This document shows positions 8,405-16,140 of a stretch of 64,000 nt of DNA, piece by piece. The stretch's first letter is position 1, and every line of letters begins with the position of its first letter. The stretch is taken from the NCBI RefSeq assembly GCF_024138715.1, contig NZ_CP092074.1:1984001-2048000 (forward strand), read 5' to 3'. A program made the translations under genes and the position numbers. Origin of the DNA: Emticicia sp. 21SJ11W-3 (lineage in GTDB: Bacteria > Bacteroidota > Bacteroidia > Cytophagales > Spirosomataceae). Below the pieces are notes generated by a model that saw only the letters and a program-made list of their open reading frames with translations, searched no databases and was not told the DNA's origin.

Positions 8405-9128
8405 ACACTAATAATTGTTGCTCCAGAATTTTTTCAAATTGAGGCAGTGAACCATACAGTTGCTCGTAAGAATCAACAATGAAGTACTTCTTCTGGTACT
8501 CATCAATCTTTACTTCAGTTGCCAGTATTTCTCTGATATTATAGGGTACCCTTTCAGGCAGGTGGCTATACAGGCAATATTCACTTTCGCCGCTTGACGA
8601 CAAAATACCACCTCCATAAATTTTCAACTGATTGTCTTCTTTTATCAAACCAAACTCAACCGTGTACCAGTACAGCCGTTGCATAAGTTTAACAGCTGTT
8701 TCGTCTTCAATATATTTTAATGCAATTTTACTGAATTCAGCCAGAAAATCGCAAAATGCCTGATTAGTAAGCAAGGGTACATGCCCAAATGTATCATGAA
8801 ACATATCCGGCTCTTCAAGATATTCCAGTTGGTCCGGGCTTCTTAACCACGTAGAAGCCGGAAACTTTCTGGCGGCCAGCAGTTCAAAAAACTCTTTTAT
8901 AGGCACAAGCCCCGGCACACCAATTACCGACCAGCCTGTTAGTGCCTGCAGACGGGGAGTCAGTTCCTCTTCAAAATCAGGTATGTGGTCAGCCACAAAT
9001 CCGGCTTTTTCAATGCCTACTAAGTAATCTTTGCTGGCCAGTTGCGGTAATTTCAGGGTTTGTCTTTTAAACAGCATACGCCACATCTGGTGGTCTTCTG
9101 CTGTGTAGGACGAATATGACTGATTCAT
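8397..9128 (-). CDS. phhA: Phenylalanine 4-monooxygenase
   Basis: Converts phenylalanine to tyrosine using O2 and a tetrahydropterin. 243 residues, the short bacterial form without a regulatory ACT domain. The iron ligands are visible: His111 and His116 in MFHDTFGHVPLL and Glu158 in YTVEFGL. GVPGLVPIKEFFELLAARKFPAS is the conserved pterin/substrate region. It is the third gene of the hmgA-hppD-phhA unit, starting 16 bp after hppD. No pterin carbinolamine dehydratase gene is in the window. Confidence 0.96.
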   Translation of the reverse strand: MNQSYSSYTAEDHQMWRMLFKRQTLKLPQLASKDYLVGIEKAGFVADHIPDFEEELTPRLQALTGWSVIGVPGLVPIKEFFELLAARKFPASTWLRSPDQLEYLEEPDMFHDTFGHVPLLTNQAFCDFLAEFSKIALKYIEDETAVKLMQRLYWYTVEFGLIKEDNQLKIYGGGILSSSGESEYCLYSHLPERVPYNIREILATEVKIDEYQKKYFIVDSYEQLYGSLPQFEKILEQQLLVCQ

Positions 9129-9144
9129 GTTTTTCCGAGTTTTG

Positions 9145-10275
9145 TTACAAAGTGCCTCTCAATACCTGTTCTCGTTCAATGGCTTCAAAAAGAGCCTTAA
9201 AGTTACCTTTTCCGAAAGACCTGGCACCTTTTCTTTGAATAATCTCAAAAAACATGGTGGGGCGGGGTTCTATGGGTTTGGTGAAAATCTGTAACAAATA
9301 GCCTTCATCATCCCGGTCAACCAATATGCCCAGGGCTTTCAGTTGTTCTATCTCTTCATCAATAACGCCAATTCTTCCTTTCAACTCCTCATAGTAGCTT
9401 TCCGGCACGCGCAAAAACTCAACTCCGCGCTCTTGAAGGAGGGTTACTGTAGTAATAATATCGTCGGTGGCTACTGCAAGGTGCTGCACACCGGCGCCGC
9501 CGTAAAAGTCAAGATATTCTTCTACCTGAGATTTTTTTTTGCCCTCGGCCGGCTCATTGATAGGAAACTTAATGCGACCGTTACCGTTAGCCATTACCTT
9601 GCTCATCAATGCGGTATATTCAGTAGAGATATCTTTGTCGTCAAAGCTCACCAGTTGAGAAAAACCCATTACCCGGCCATAAAAATCAACCCATTCGTTC
9701 ATTTCATTCCAGCCTACATTGCCCACCATGTGGTCAACGTATTTTAAACCAACCGGGCTTGGGTGGTAATCTGGTTTCCAAGCCCTGAAATTGGGAAGGA
9801 ATACACCTTTGTATTGGCTTCTTTCTACAAAAATATGCACGGTATCGCCATAGGTATGAATACCCGAACGTACAACCGTGCCGTTTTCATCTGTTTCCGC
9901 AATGGGCTCCATATAAGGTCTGGCACCGCGAGATATGGTTTCATAATAGGCATCGCGGGCATCGTCAACCCATAGCGCTACTACTTTTACACCGTCACCA
10001 TGCTTGTCAATATGTCGACCAATTTCAGTTCCACCATGTAGGGGAGAGGTAAGCACCAGCCGGATTTTACCCTGCTGCAAAACGTAACTTTCTCGGTCTT
10101 TCAAACCTGTTTCCAGCCCTGCATAGGCTAGTGGCTGAAACCCAAAAGCCGATTGATAATAATGCGCTGCCTGCTTGCAGTTGCCCACGTACAGTTCCAG
10201 GTAATCGGTGCCGTTAATTGGCAGAAAATCGGTGCTTTCTGATGGTTCCAGCGTATTTATTTGTTGATGAAGCAT
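9145..10275 (-). CDS. hppD: 4-hydroxyphenylpyruvate dioxygenase
   Basis: Turns 4-hydroxyphenylpyruvate into homogentisate with O2. 376 residues made of two vicinal-oxygen-chelate repeats (about 22-155 and 178-350). The iron ligands are His182 (YVDHMVGNV), His265 (GVQHLAVAT) and Glu344 (MFFEIIQRKG). The C-terminal FGKGNFKALFEAIEREQ helix that closes the active site is present. It sits 14 bp after hmgA and 16 bp before phhA, so the three genes form one transcription unit. Confidence 0.97.
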   Translation of the reverse strand: MLHQQINTLEPSESTDFLPINGTDYLELYVGNCKQAAHYYQSAFGFQPLAYAGLETGLKDRESYVLQQGKIRLVLTSPLHGGTEIGRHIDKHGDGVKVVALWVDDARDAYYETISRGARPYMEPIAETDENGTVVRSGIHTYGDTVHIFVERSQYKGVFLPNFRAWKPDYHPSPVGLKYVDHMVGNVGWNEMNEWVDFYGRVMGFSQLVSFDDKDISTEYTALMSKVMANGNGRIKFPINEPAEGKKKSQVEEYLDFYGGAGVQHLAVATDDIITTVTLLQERGVEFLRVPESYYEELKGRIGVIDEEIEQLKALGILVDRDDEGYLLQIFTKPIEPRPTMFFEIIQRKGARSFGKGNFKALFEAIEREQVLRGTL

Positions 10276-10289
10276 AATTGTCAGTTTTT

Positions 10290-11450
10290 TTATTCTATCC
10301 AGCTATTAAAATATTTTCCGTCGTCCAGCTTTAAGGCTTCTTCTGTCAGCATTAATGGCCTGAAAGTATCAACCATTACTGCCAGCTCATGCGTTTCTTT
10401 CTTGCCGATACTTCGTTCCATTGCTCCCGGATGTGGCCCATGCGGAATACCGCCCGGGTGAAGCGTAATGTGCCCGTGTGCAATGTCGTTTCGGCTCATG
10501 AAATCGCCGTCTACGTAGTATATCACTTCATCAGAGTCTATATTGGAGTGATTATAAGGTGCAGGAATTGCTTTCGGGTGATAATCATATAACCTTGGAC
10601 AAAACGAGCAAACCACAAAGGCATCTGTCTGAAAGGTTTGATGTACCGGAGGTGGTTGATGCACACGTCCGGTTATCGGCTCAAAGTTGTGTATGGAAAA
10701 ACCCCATGGATAATTGTATCCATCAAAACCTACTACATCGAAGGGATGATATTGGTACATCAGGCTATGTAATTGGTTCTGTTTTTTGATTTTGATGATG
10801 AATTCACCTTTTTCATCATGGGTTTCCAGGTGTTCCGGCAATTTATAATCACGCTCACAAAAAGGTGCCTGTTCAAGCATCTGACCGAAATAATTGCGGT
10901 AGCGTTTGGGTGTATATATAGGCGAGTGAGACTCTACGTATAAAATGCGGTTGTCGGTGGTATCAAATTCAATCTGATAGATTACTCCCCGCGGGATAAC
11001 CAGGTAATCGCCATATTCAAATGCAATATTGCCAAGTTGGGTGCGCAATGTACCGGTACCTTTATGAATAAAAAGTAGTTCGTCGGCATCGGCATTTTTA
11101 TAAAAATAATCTCTTAATGGTAGTCTGGGTGCTGCAAGGCCAATAACGCAATCTTTATTAACCAAAAGAGGTGTGCGGCTGTCGAGATAATCGTCCTTCG
11201 GTTCTACATTAAACCCTATCAGCTTGCGCATCATGAGTTGATTTGTTGCTGCCAGCCGAGGGGCAATATCCTTGCTTTCCTGTATTTGCATTACCTGCGT
11301 AGGCCTATGAATATGGTACATCAGAGAAGACATACCATCGAAACCGATGGTACCGAATAACTGCTCATAATACAATCCTCCACTATCCGGCTTTTCGAAT
11401 TGTGTATGGCGTTTAGCAGGTATTTTCCCGAGTTTGTGATAAACAGGCAT
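10290..11450 (-). CDS. hmgA: Homogentisate 1,2-dioxygenase
   Basis: Opens the homogentisate ring to maleylacetoacetate. 386 residues of cupin fold. Conserved stretches include the N-terminal YEQLFGTIGFDGMSSLMYH, the PRGVIYQIEF segment, and the iron-binding region FMSRNDIAHGHITLHPGGIPHGPHPGAMERS near residues 325-360. First gene of its operon, with a promoter and a palindromic operator candidate in the 60 bp before the start. Confidence 0.96.
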   Translation of the reverse strand: MPVYHKLGKIPAKRHTQFEKPDSGGLYYEQLFGTIGFDGMSSLMYHIHRPTQVMQIQESKDIAPRLAATNQLMMRKLIGFNVEPKDDYLDSRTPLLVNKDCVIGLAAPRLPLRDYFYKNADADELLFIHKGTGTLRTQLGNIAFEYGDYLVIPRGVIYQIEFDTTDNRILYVESHSPIYTPKRYRNYFGQMLEQAPFCERDYKLPEHLETHDEKGEFIIKIKKQNQLHSLMYQYHPFDVVGFDGYNYPWGFSIHNFEPITGRVHQPPPVHQTFQTDAFVVCSFCPRLYDYHPKAIPAPYNHSNIDSDEVIYYVDGDFMSRNDIAHGHITLHPGGIPHGPHPGAMERSIGKKETHELAVMVDTFRPLMLTEEALKLDDGKYFNSWIE

Positions 11451-11457
11451 ATTTGCT

Positions 11458-11474
11458 ATAACAATTATTGTTAT
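11458..11474. promoter_or_regulatory. Candidate MarR operator before hmgA
   Basis: ATAACAATTATTGTTAT is a perfect palindrome (arms ATAACAA/TTGTTAT around TTA), 7 bp before the hmgA start codon and just downstream of its -7 box, where a bound repressor would block transcription. A further half-site, AATTGTTAT (11492-11500), lies between the promoter elements. The core is shared with the site upstream of marR. Confidence 0.5.
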
Positions 11475-11475
11475 G

Positions 11476-11506
11476 CAAATAAAATAAAATTAATTGTTAT
11501 GACAAA
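11476..11506 (-). promoter_or_regulatory. Promoter of hmgA-hppD-phhA
   Basis: On the minus strand, TTTG (11503-11506) is followed after 19 bp by TTTATTTG (11476-11483), close to the Bacteroidota consensus TTTG-N19-TAnnTTTG. The first base pair of the -7 box deviates (TT for TA), consistent with a weak, regulated promoter. Confidence 0.5.
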
Positions 11507-11941
11507 TAAATTAGTAATATTTTTTTATTGAATAGGATAAAATGATGTTTTACTAGGTGGGTCAATATATTTAAAAAGGACTTACTTTGAGGTAGGACCT
11601 TTTCAAGGAGCATCTTTGTTTGGATGCTAATCATGCAAAATGTGCATTTATTAAGTCACACTTTCATAACATTGAATGTGCAATTTTTTAACTGTTGTTT
11701 CAGTTAGAATATTTAGTTTTATCCTTAGAATTGCATTGTTAAACTGAACTTTTGAGAAATTTATTAACAGAACACAGAATTGATTGGAAAGATTTATCTA
11801 TACATTGACGGCAGGCTGTAATGAAGCAAGTTTCTATTTTTTAATTGCTATGAGAAAAATGACAAGACTAATTTTTCGGTAAAATTGTTTTCTAACTTCC
11901 CACATTCATCAAGCACTATTTTATCCTGATATCCATTCCTT
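11507..11941. other. AT-rich intergenic region without a recognised gene
   Basis: Between hmgA (minus) and the DUF4369 gene (plus). Apart from the hmgA promoter region it holds one hairpin at 11574-11603 (stem AAAAGGACTTAC with one A-A mismatch and one G-U pair, loop TTTGAG) that reads like a terminator on the minus strand, where it runs into TTTTTAAAT. No gene precedes it on that strand. The remainder shows no coding pattern and no clear promoter for the plus-strand gene. Confidence 0.5.
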
Positions 11942-12676
11942 ATGCGTATACTGTTTATATTTTTTCTGCTATTGTTTAATTTATCGGCTCAGGCTCAAAG
12001 GTTTCGACTAACTGGAGAAATTAAATCTCTTGAAGAAGGTTCCTGGGTTTACTTATCCTATGATGTGCAAGGGCAAAGAATTCTTGATTCTACTCAGGTT
12101 AAGGCAGGTGTATTTCAATTCTCTAAAAAGCTCAAATACCCGGTTTACGCATATATATCTGAAAGTAGCTATGAATTATATGAAGGCGATAATCGATTTT
12201 CTTTTATGCTCGAACCAGCAAAATTCTCAATTTATTCAGATAGTCATATATACGCAAGTGAAGTGAAAAATTCTAAATTGAATGAAGAGGGTCAGGAGTT
12301 AATTAGGCGAATACTTAGCTTTTCTTTTTCTATGAAGCGAAATAGTGTTATACAGGAATATCCTGAATACCGTAGACCGGGAGAAAAAGTTATTCTATTA
12401 TCAAAAAATGTTGAAGAAAGGGAAAAACAAGAATCAATTCTTAGGGATAGTATATGTGTTGAATTTGCGAAAGCATATCCGGATTCTTATCAATCAGCTC
12501 AGGTTTTAGCTAGTGTAATGTCTTGGAATGAAACCAATTCAGCTATTTATCAGCGAGCTAAAAACGTATTCGACCGTTGCCCCAGACGTTGGAAAAGGGC
12601 GCCTGCGATAAGAGAAATTATAGAACGAAAAATGCCGAGAACCGTATTTGTAATGGGGGAGTTGTCTTTCGATTAA
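11942..12676 (+). CDS. Secreted DUF4369-domain protein lacking a thioredoxin domain
   Basis: 244 residues with a signal peptide (RILFIFFLLLFNLSAQAQ). Residues 20-105 match the DUF4369 fold (RLTGEIKSLEEGSWVYLSYD, ILDSTQVKAGVFQFSKKL) that normally sits in front of a TlpA/ResA thioredoxin domain in Bacteroidota. The central helical region (about 110-225) is also as in such fusions, but the protein stops at IERKMPRTVFVMGELSFD, where the thioredoxin part would begin, so no CxxC motif is present. It may be a genuine stand-alone domain or a truncated gene. Codon use is more AT-rich than its neighbours. Function unknown. Confidence 0.75.
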   Translation: MRILFIFFLLLFNLSAQAQRFRLTGEIKSLEEGSWVYLSYDVQGQRILDSTQVKAGVFQFSKKLKYPVYAYISESSYELYEGDNRFSFMLEPAKFSIYSDSHIYASEVKNSKLNEEGQELIRRILSFSFSMKRNSVIQEYPEYRRPGEKVILLSKNVEEREKQESILRDSICVEFAKAYPDSYQSAQVLASVMSWNETNSAIYQRAKNVFDRCPRRWKRAPAIREIIERKMPRTVFVMGELSFD

Positions 12677-12726
12677 ATTGGAGTGATTAGCCCCCAGTTT
12701 CGTAATTCTGCTGTTTTAAAAATGAT

Positions 12727-12761
12727 AAAAGGTCGCCTTCACAACAATGAGGCGACCTTTT
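12727..12761. terminator. Bidirectional terminator, DUF4369 gene / acs
   Basis: AAAAGGTCGCC and GGCGACCTTTT form a perfect 11-bp stem around a 13-base loop, with A and T runs on both sides, between two convergent genes. Confidence 0.85.
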
Positions 12762-12803
12762 CTTTAGCAAAATAAATTAATCCGTGTTTGGTGGAGCGAT
12801 TAT

Positions 12804-12831
12804 CCCCAATGGAATTGCCCCAATGGAATTG
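12804..12831. repeat. 14-bp tandem duplication downstream of acs
   Basis: CCCCAATGGAATTG occurs twice in direct tandem between the acs stop codon and the terminator. It looks like a replication-slippage duplication with no visible function. Confidence 0.8.
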
Positions 12832-12846
12832 CCTAACAAACCGGTA

Positions 12847-14748
12847 TTACTTCATGCCTTGCGCTCCTTCCTTAATTTCCTGCACCACGCTTGGGTCGAG
12901 CAGGGTAGAGATATCGCCCAGATTTGAGGTTTCCCCTTCTGCTATTTTGCGTAGAATACGGCGCATAATCTTACCCGAACGCGTTTTAGGTAAACCACTT
13001 ACAAATTGTATTTTATCTGGCTTGGCAATGGGGCCAATAACGCGCGATACCGTTGCCAATATATCTCTTCTTGTCAAATCGAGGTCGTTCAGATGGCTCT
13101 CACAAATGACGTATGCGTAGATGCCTTGTCCTTTAATATCGTGCGGGTATCCTACCACCGCCGATTCAACCACACCTGTATGCATATTAATGGCGTTTTC
13201 AACTTCTGCGGTGCCTATCCTATGGCCAGATACATTCAAGACATCATCAACCCGGCCGGTAATCCGGTAAAATCCGTTTTCATCACGCATAGCGCCATCG
13301 CCGGTAAAATACAGATCAGGGTAGGCCGAGAAGTAATTGGTTCGGCAACGCTCATGGTCACCCCAGGTGGTACGGATAGTAGAAGGCCACGGGAATTTAA
13401 TACAAAGGTTGCCGCTTACATTGCCACCGAGTATCTCGTTGCCGTTTTCATCAACCAGCATCATTTGAATACCAGGCAGTGGAAGAGAAGCCCAGGCGGG
13501 TTTAAGCGGGGTAATGCCTGCCAGTGCCGATATCATAATACCCCCGGTTTCGGTTTGCCACCAGGTGTCAACCACCGGGCATTTATCTTTACCTATGTTT
13601 TTTGAGTACCAATGCCAGGCCTCCTCATTAATGGGTTCACCTACCGAACCAAGAACTTTTAATGAGCTAAGGTCTTTACTGTCAACGTATTCGGGGCCAA
13701 AGCCCATTAACGAGCGAATGGCCGTTGGCGCTGTATAAAGTATATTTACACGGTGTTTGTCCACAATGTCCCACATACGGCCGGCATCGGGGTAAGTAGG
13801 CACGCCTTCAAACATTAAAGAAATAGCACCACAAGCCAAAGGGCCGTAGAGAATGTAAGAGTGTCCGGTTATCCAGCCAATATCTGCAGTACAAAAATGT
13901 ACCATGCCAGCCTTATACTGAAACACATTCATAAATGTGTAGGCAGAATAAACCATATATCCACCGCAGGTATGTACCACACCTTTAGGTTTACCGGTTG
14001 AGCCTGATGTATATAAAATAAACAAAGGGTCTTCGGCATCCATTTCCTCGGCAGGGCACTCATTGCTTACATATTTTACTTCTTCTTCCCACCATACATC
14101 ACGGCCTTTAATCATACTTACAGGAGTGCGGGTGCGGGTAGCCACAATTACTTTTTTAACCGACGGGCAACCAATCAGCGCATCATCTACGGTGTCTTTC
14201 ATGGGTATGGCTTTGTTGCCACGCACGGCGCCGTCTGTGGTAATAACCGCCACACATTGCGAGTCATTAATGCGGTCGGCAATAGACGAGGCAGAAAAAC
14301 CACCAAAAACAACTGAGTGTATGGCACCTATACGCGCACAAGCCAGCACGGCAATGGCCAGTTCAGGTATCATGGGCATATAAATACAAACCCTGTCGCC
14401 TTTCTGAACCCCGTTTCTTTTCAAAACGTTAGCAAAAGCGCATACGCGGTCAAACAACTGGCGGTAGGTAAGTGTAATGCTATCTTCGTTGGGGTCGTTG
14501 GGTTCCCAGATAATGGCAGGCTGCTGGGGTTTTTCTCTTACGTGGCGGTCAAGGCAGTTTTCAGTAATATTTAGCTTGCCACCCACAAACCATTGTATTT
14601 TTGGTTCTTTAAAATTCCAGTCTAAAACTTTTTTCCAGGGCTTTTTCCATTCAAAATTATTAGCCGCAATTTCAGCCCAGAATCCCTCCGGGTCTTGCAC
14701 ACTGGCCTCATAGGCGGACTGGTACTCTTCAAAGGTTTGAATAAGCAT
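12847..14748 (-). CDS. acs: Acetyl-CoA synthetase (acetate--CoA ligase, AMP-forming)
   Basis: Activates acetate to acetyl-CoA via acetyl-AMP. 633 residues, full length. Motifs: N-terminal WFVGGKLNITENCLDRH, phosphate-binding YTSGSTGKPKGVVHT, TWWQTETGG for the acyl-AMP site, and the C-terminal PKTRSGKIMRR with Lys593, the lysine that is acetylated in this family to switch the enzyme off. It lies 92 bp after the acyltransferase gene, with its own TACGTTTG box in the gap, and is the last gene of the module headed by the zinc-ribbon/HTH gene. Confidence 0.97.
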   Translation of the reverse strand: MLIQTFEEYQSAYEASVQDPEGFWAEIAANNFEWKKPWKKVLDWNFKEPKIQWFVGGKLNITENCLDRHVREKPQQPAIIWEPNDPNEDSITLTYRQLFDRVCAFANVLKRNGVQKGDRVCIYMPMIPELAIAVLACARIGAIHSVVFGGFSASSIADRINDSQCVAVITTDGAVRGNKAIPMKDTVDDALIGCPSVKKVIVATRTRTPVSMIKGRDVWWEEEVKYVSNECPAEEMDAEDPLFILYTSGSTGKPKGVVHTCGGYMVYSAYTFMNVFQYKAGMVHFCTADIGWITGHSYILYGPLACGAISLMFEGVPTYPDAGRMWDIVDKHRVNILYTAPTAIRSLMGFGPEYVDSKDLSSLKVLGSVGEPINEEAWHWYSKNIGKDKCPVVDTWWQTETGGIMISALAGITPLKPAWASLPLPGIQMMLVDENGNEILGGNVSGNLCIKFPWPSTIRTTWGDHERCRTNYFSAYPDLYFTGDGAMRDENGFYRITGRVDDVLNVSGHRIGTAEVENAINMHTGVVESAVVGYPHDIKGQGIYAYVICESHLNDLDLTRRDILATVSRVIGPIAKPDKIQFVSGLPKTRSGKIMRRILRKIAEGETSNLGDISTLLDPSVVQEIKEGAQGMK

Positions 14749-14808
14749 AATTTAATAAGGGGGTATTTTAAAACAATAATAATAATGGGTTGAACGCAAT
14801 GCCAGAAA

Positions 14809-14816
14809 CAAACGTA
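14809..14816 (-). promoter_or_regulatory. Candidate -7 box for acs
   Basis: TACGTTTG on the minus strand matches TAnnTTTG exactly and is about 60 bp before the acs start. A properly spaced upstream element is not seen, so this is suggestive only. Confidence 0.35.
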
Positions 14817-14840
14817 CACTATTGCAAATATCGCAGTTTA

Positions 14841-15893
14841 TCACCCTACAATCCAACTTCCGGCTTTAGGAATTTTACTGATTATTTTTACAATCAGATA
14901 ACTGATAACTGCGCCCAGCAGGAAATGAACGGCGATTCCTACTAAAGGATGTATCCAGGTAAAATTGATATGAAACTGTCTTGACAGTATGCGTAAAATC
15001 AAAGCATGTACCAGGTACATTCCGTAACTGCTCATATCCAGCTCTGCCATTATTCCGGGTGCAAAGGGTTTGTCATAGTGCTGTTTGAACAACAGGAACA
15101 TCAGAACAGACATTAGCATAACAGGCACGCTGAGGTAATCGGTGTAATCGTAAACATATATGCCGGCCTGCCATGAAACATCATAACAAATATAGGCTGT
15201 TAGCACCCAAGAAGCCAGAAATGAGAGGATAAGTAAGCTTTTTGGTAGAATTGTGCCTGAATTACCCAGCCAATAGCCTAATACAAAGTAACCGATAAAG
15301 CCTGAAAAATACCGGAGCTCAAATTTTATTTCAATACCAAACCACTTGTTTAGCAAGGTGTAAACTACATTTCCAGTAAACCATAAAACCAGGAAATACA
15401 AAATTTCGGTACGTTTGGTTAAAGGATTCGCCGAGGTTTCTGTACCCTTTATCCAACGGCTAATTACCGGTGTAATGGCATATATTCCCAAAAGCATATA
15501 CACAAACCACAGGTGGCCAGACCCACCTCCGTTACCAGCCAGTATTTTACTGATGAAGTCGCCCAGGGCCCAGGGAGTGCGCTCACTCGGCACACCTTTA
15601 AAGTTAGACCATATCATGTATAGCAGGCTCCAGATCAGAAACGGAACAAATATACGGCTGAACCTCTTTTTAATAAAACTGCTTAGCTCTTCATATTTGA
15701 CAATGAGTAAATAACCAGAGAGCATCACAAATACTGGCACGGCAAATCTGCCAAATACGTTAATAATATGGCAAATCCACCAGTCAGTCAGCGGTATTTT
15801 CTTAACATGTAAAGAGCCGTATCCTGCTGCATGCAGCAAAACGACGGTCAGTGTGGCCATAACCCTCAGGTTAGTTACCCAGTGTTTTTTCAT
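14841..15893 (-). CDS. Acyltransferase 3 family membrane protein
   Basis: 350 residues with about ten transmembrane segments. It opens with KKHWVTNLRVMATLTVVLLHAAGYGS; the Arg and the His of the RxxA...VxxxH pattern are the family's catalytic region. Later segments such as GRFAVPVFVMLSGYLLI and FSRIFVPFLIWSLLYM are also characteristic. Such proteins move acyl (often O-acetyl) groups onto surface sugars from acyl-CoA. The start overlaps the preceding gene by 4 bp (ATGA), so it is translationally coupled with the small membrane protein. Its presence in an acetate module suggests acetyl transfer, but the acceptor is unknown. Confidence 0.88.
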   Translation of the reverse strand: MKKHWVTNLRVMATLTVVLLHAAGYGSLHVKKIPLTDWWICHIINVFGRFAVPVFVMLSGYLLIVKYEELSSFIKKRFSRIFVPFLIWSLLYMIWSNFKGVPSERTPWALGDFISKILAGNGGGSGHLWFVYMLLGIYAITPVISRWIKGTETSANPLTKRTEILYFLVLWFTGNVVYTLLNKWFGIEIKFELRYFSGFIGYFVLGYWLGNSGTILPKSLLILSFLASWVLTAYICYDVSWQAGIYVYDYTDYLSVPVMLMSVLMFLLFKQHYDKPFAPGIMAELDMSSYGMYLVHALILRILSRQFHINFTWIHPLVGIAVHFLLGAVISYLIVKIISKIPKAGSWIVG

Positions 15894-16123
15894 AATTTTT
15901 CGCCGTCCTTGGTGCTATAATCACCCTGCCAGGCATAATATCCAAATATAGACATGCCCAGTGAAATAATGGGCGCCAATATAAAAGTGTAAATAATGGC
16001 AGGTACGAGGTCGTTGCCACCTGTTTTCCAAAGAGGTACAGCCTGAAAATAGATAAGATAGATTCCGGCACTTACACCAATTACAATCCAGATAATGCCT
16101 AATATTTTTCTTAATGCGTTCAT
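15890..16123 (-). CDS. Small two-helix membrane protein (DUF6814-like)
   Basis: 77 residues with two hydrophobic helices (about 7-27 and 40-63), ending in FGYYAWQGDY. Proteins of this size and pattern are commonly found beside MFS or solute symporters in Bacteroidota, so it may be an accessory subunit of the transporter encoded 17 bp upstream. The family assignment is from memory of the pattern and not a search. The stop overlaps the start of the acyltransferase gene. Confidence 0.7.
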   Translation of the reverse strand: MNALRKILGIIWIVIGVSAGIYLIYFQAVPLWKTGGNDLVPAIIYTFILAPIISLGMSIFGYYAWQGDYSTKDGEKL

Positions 16124-16140
16124 TGTTAGTTGCTTAAAGG

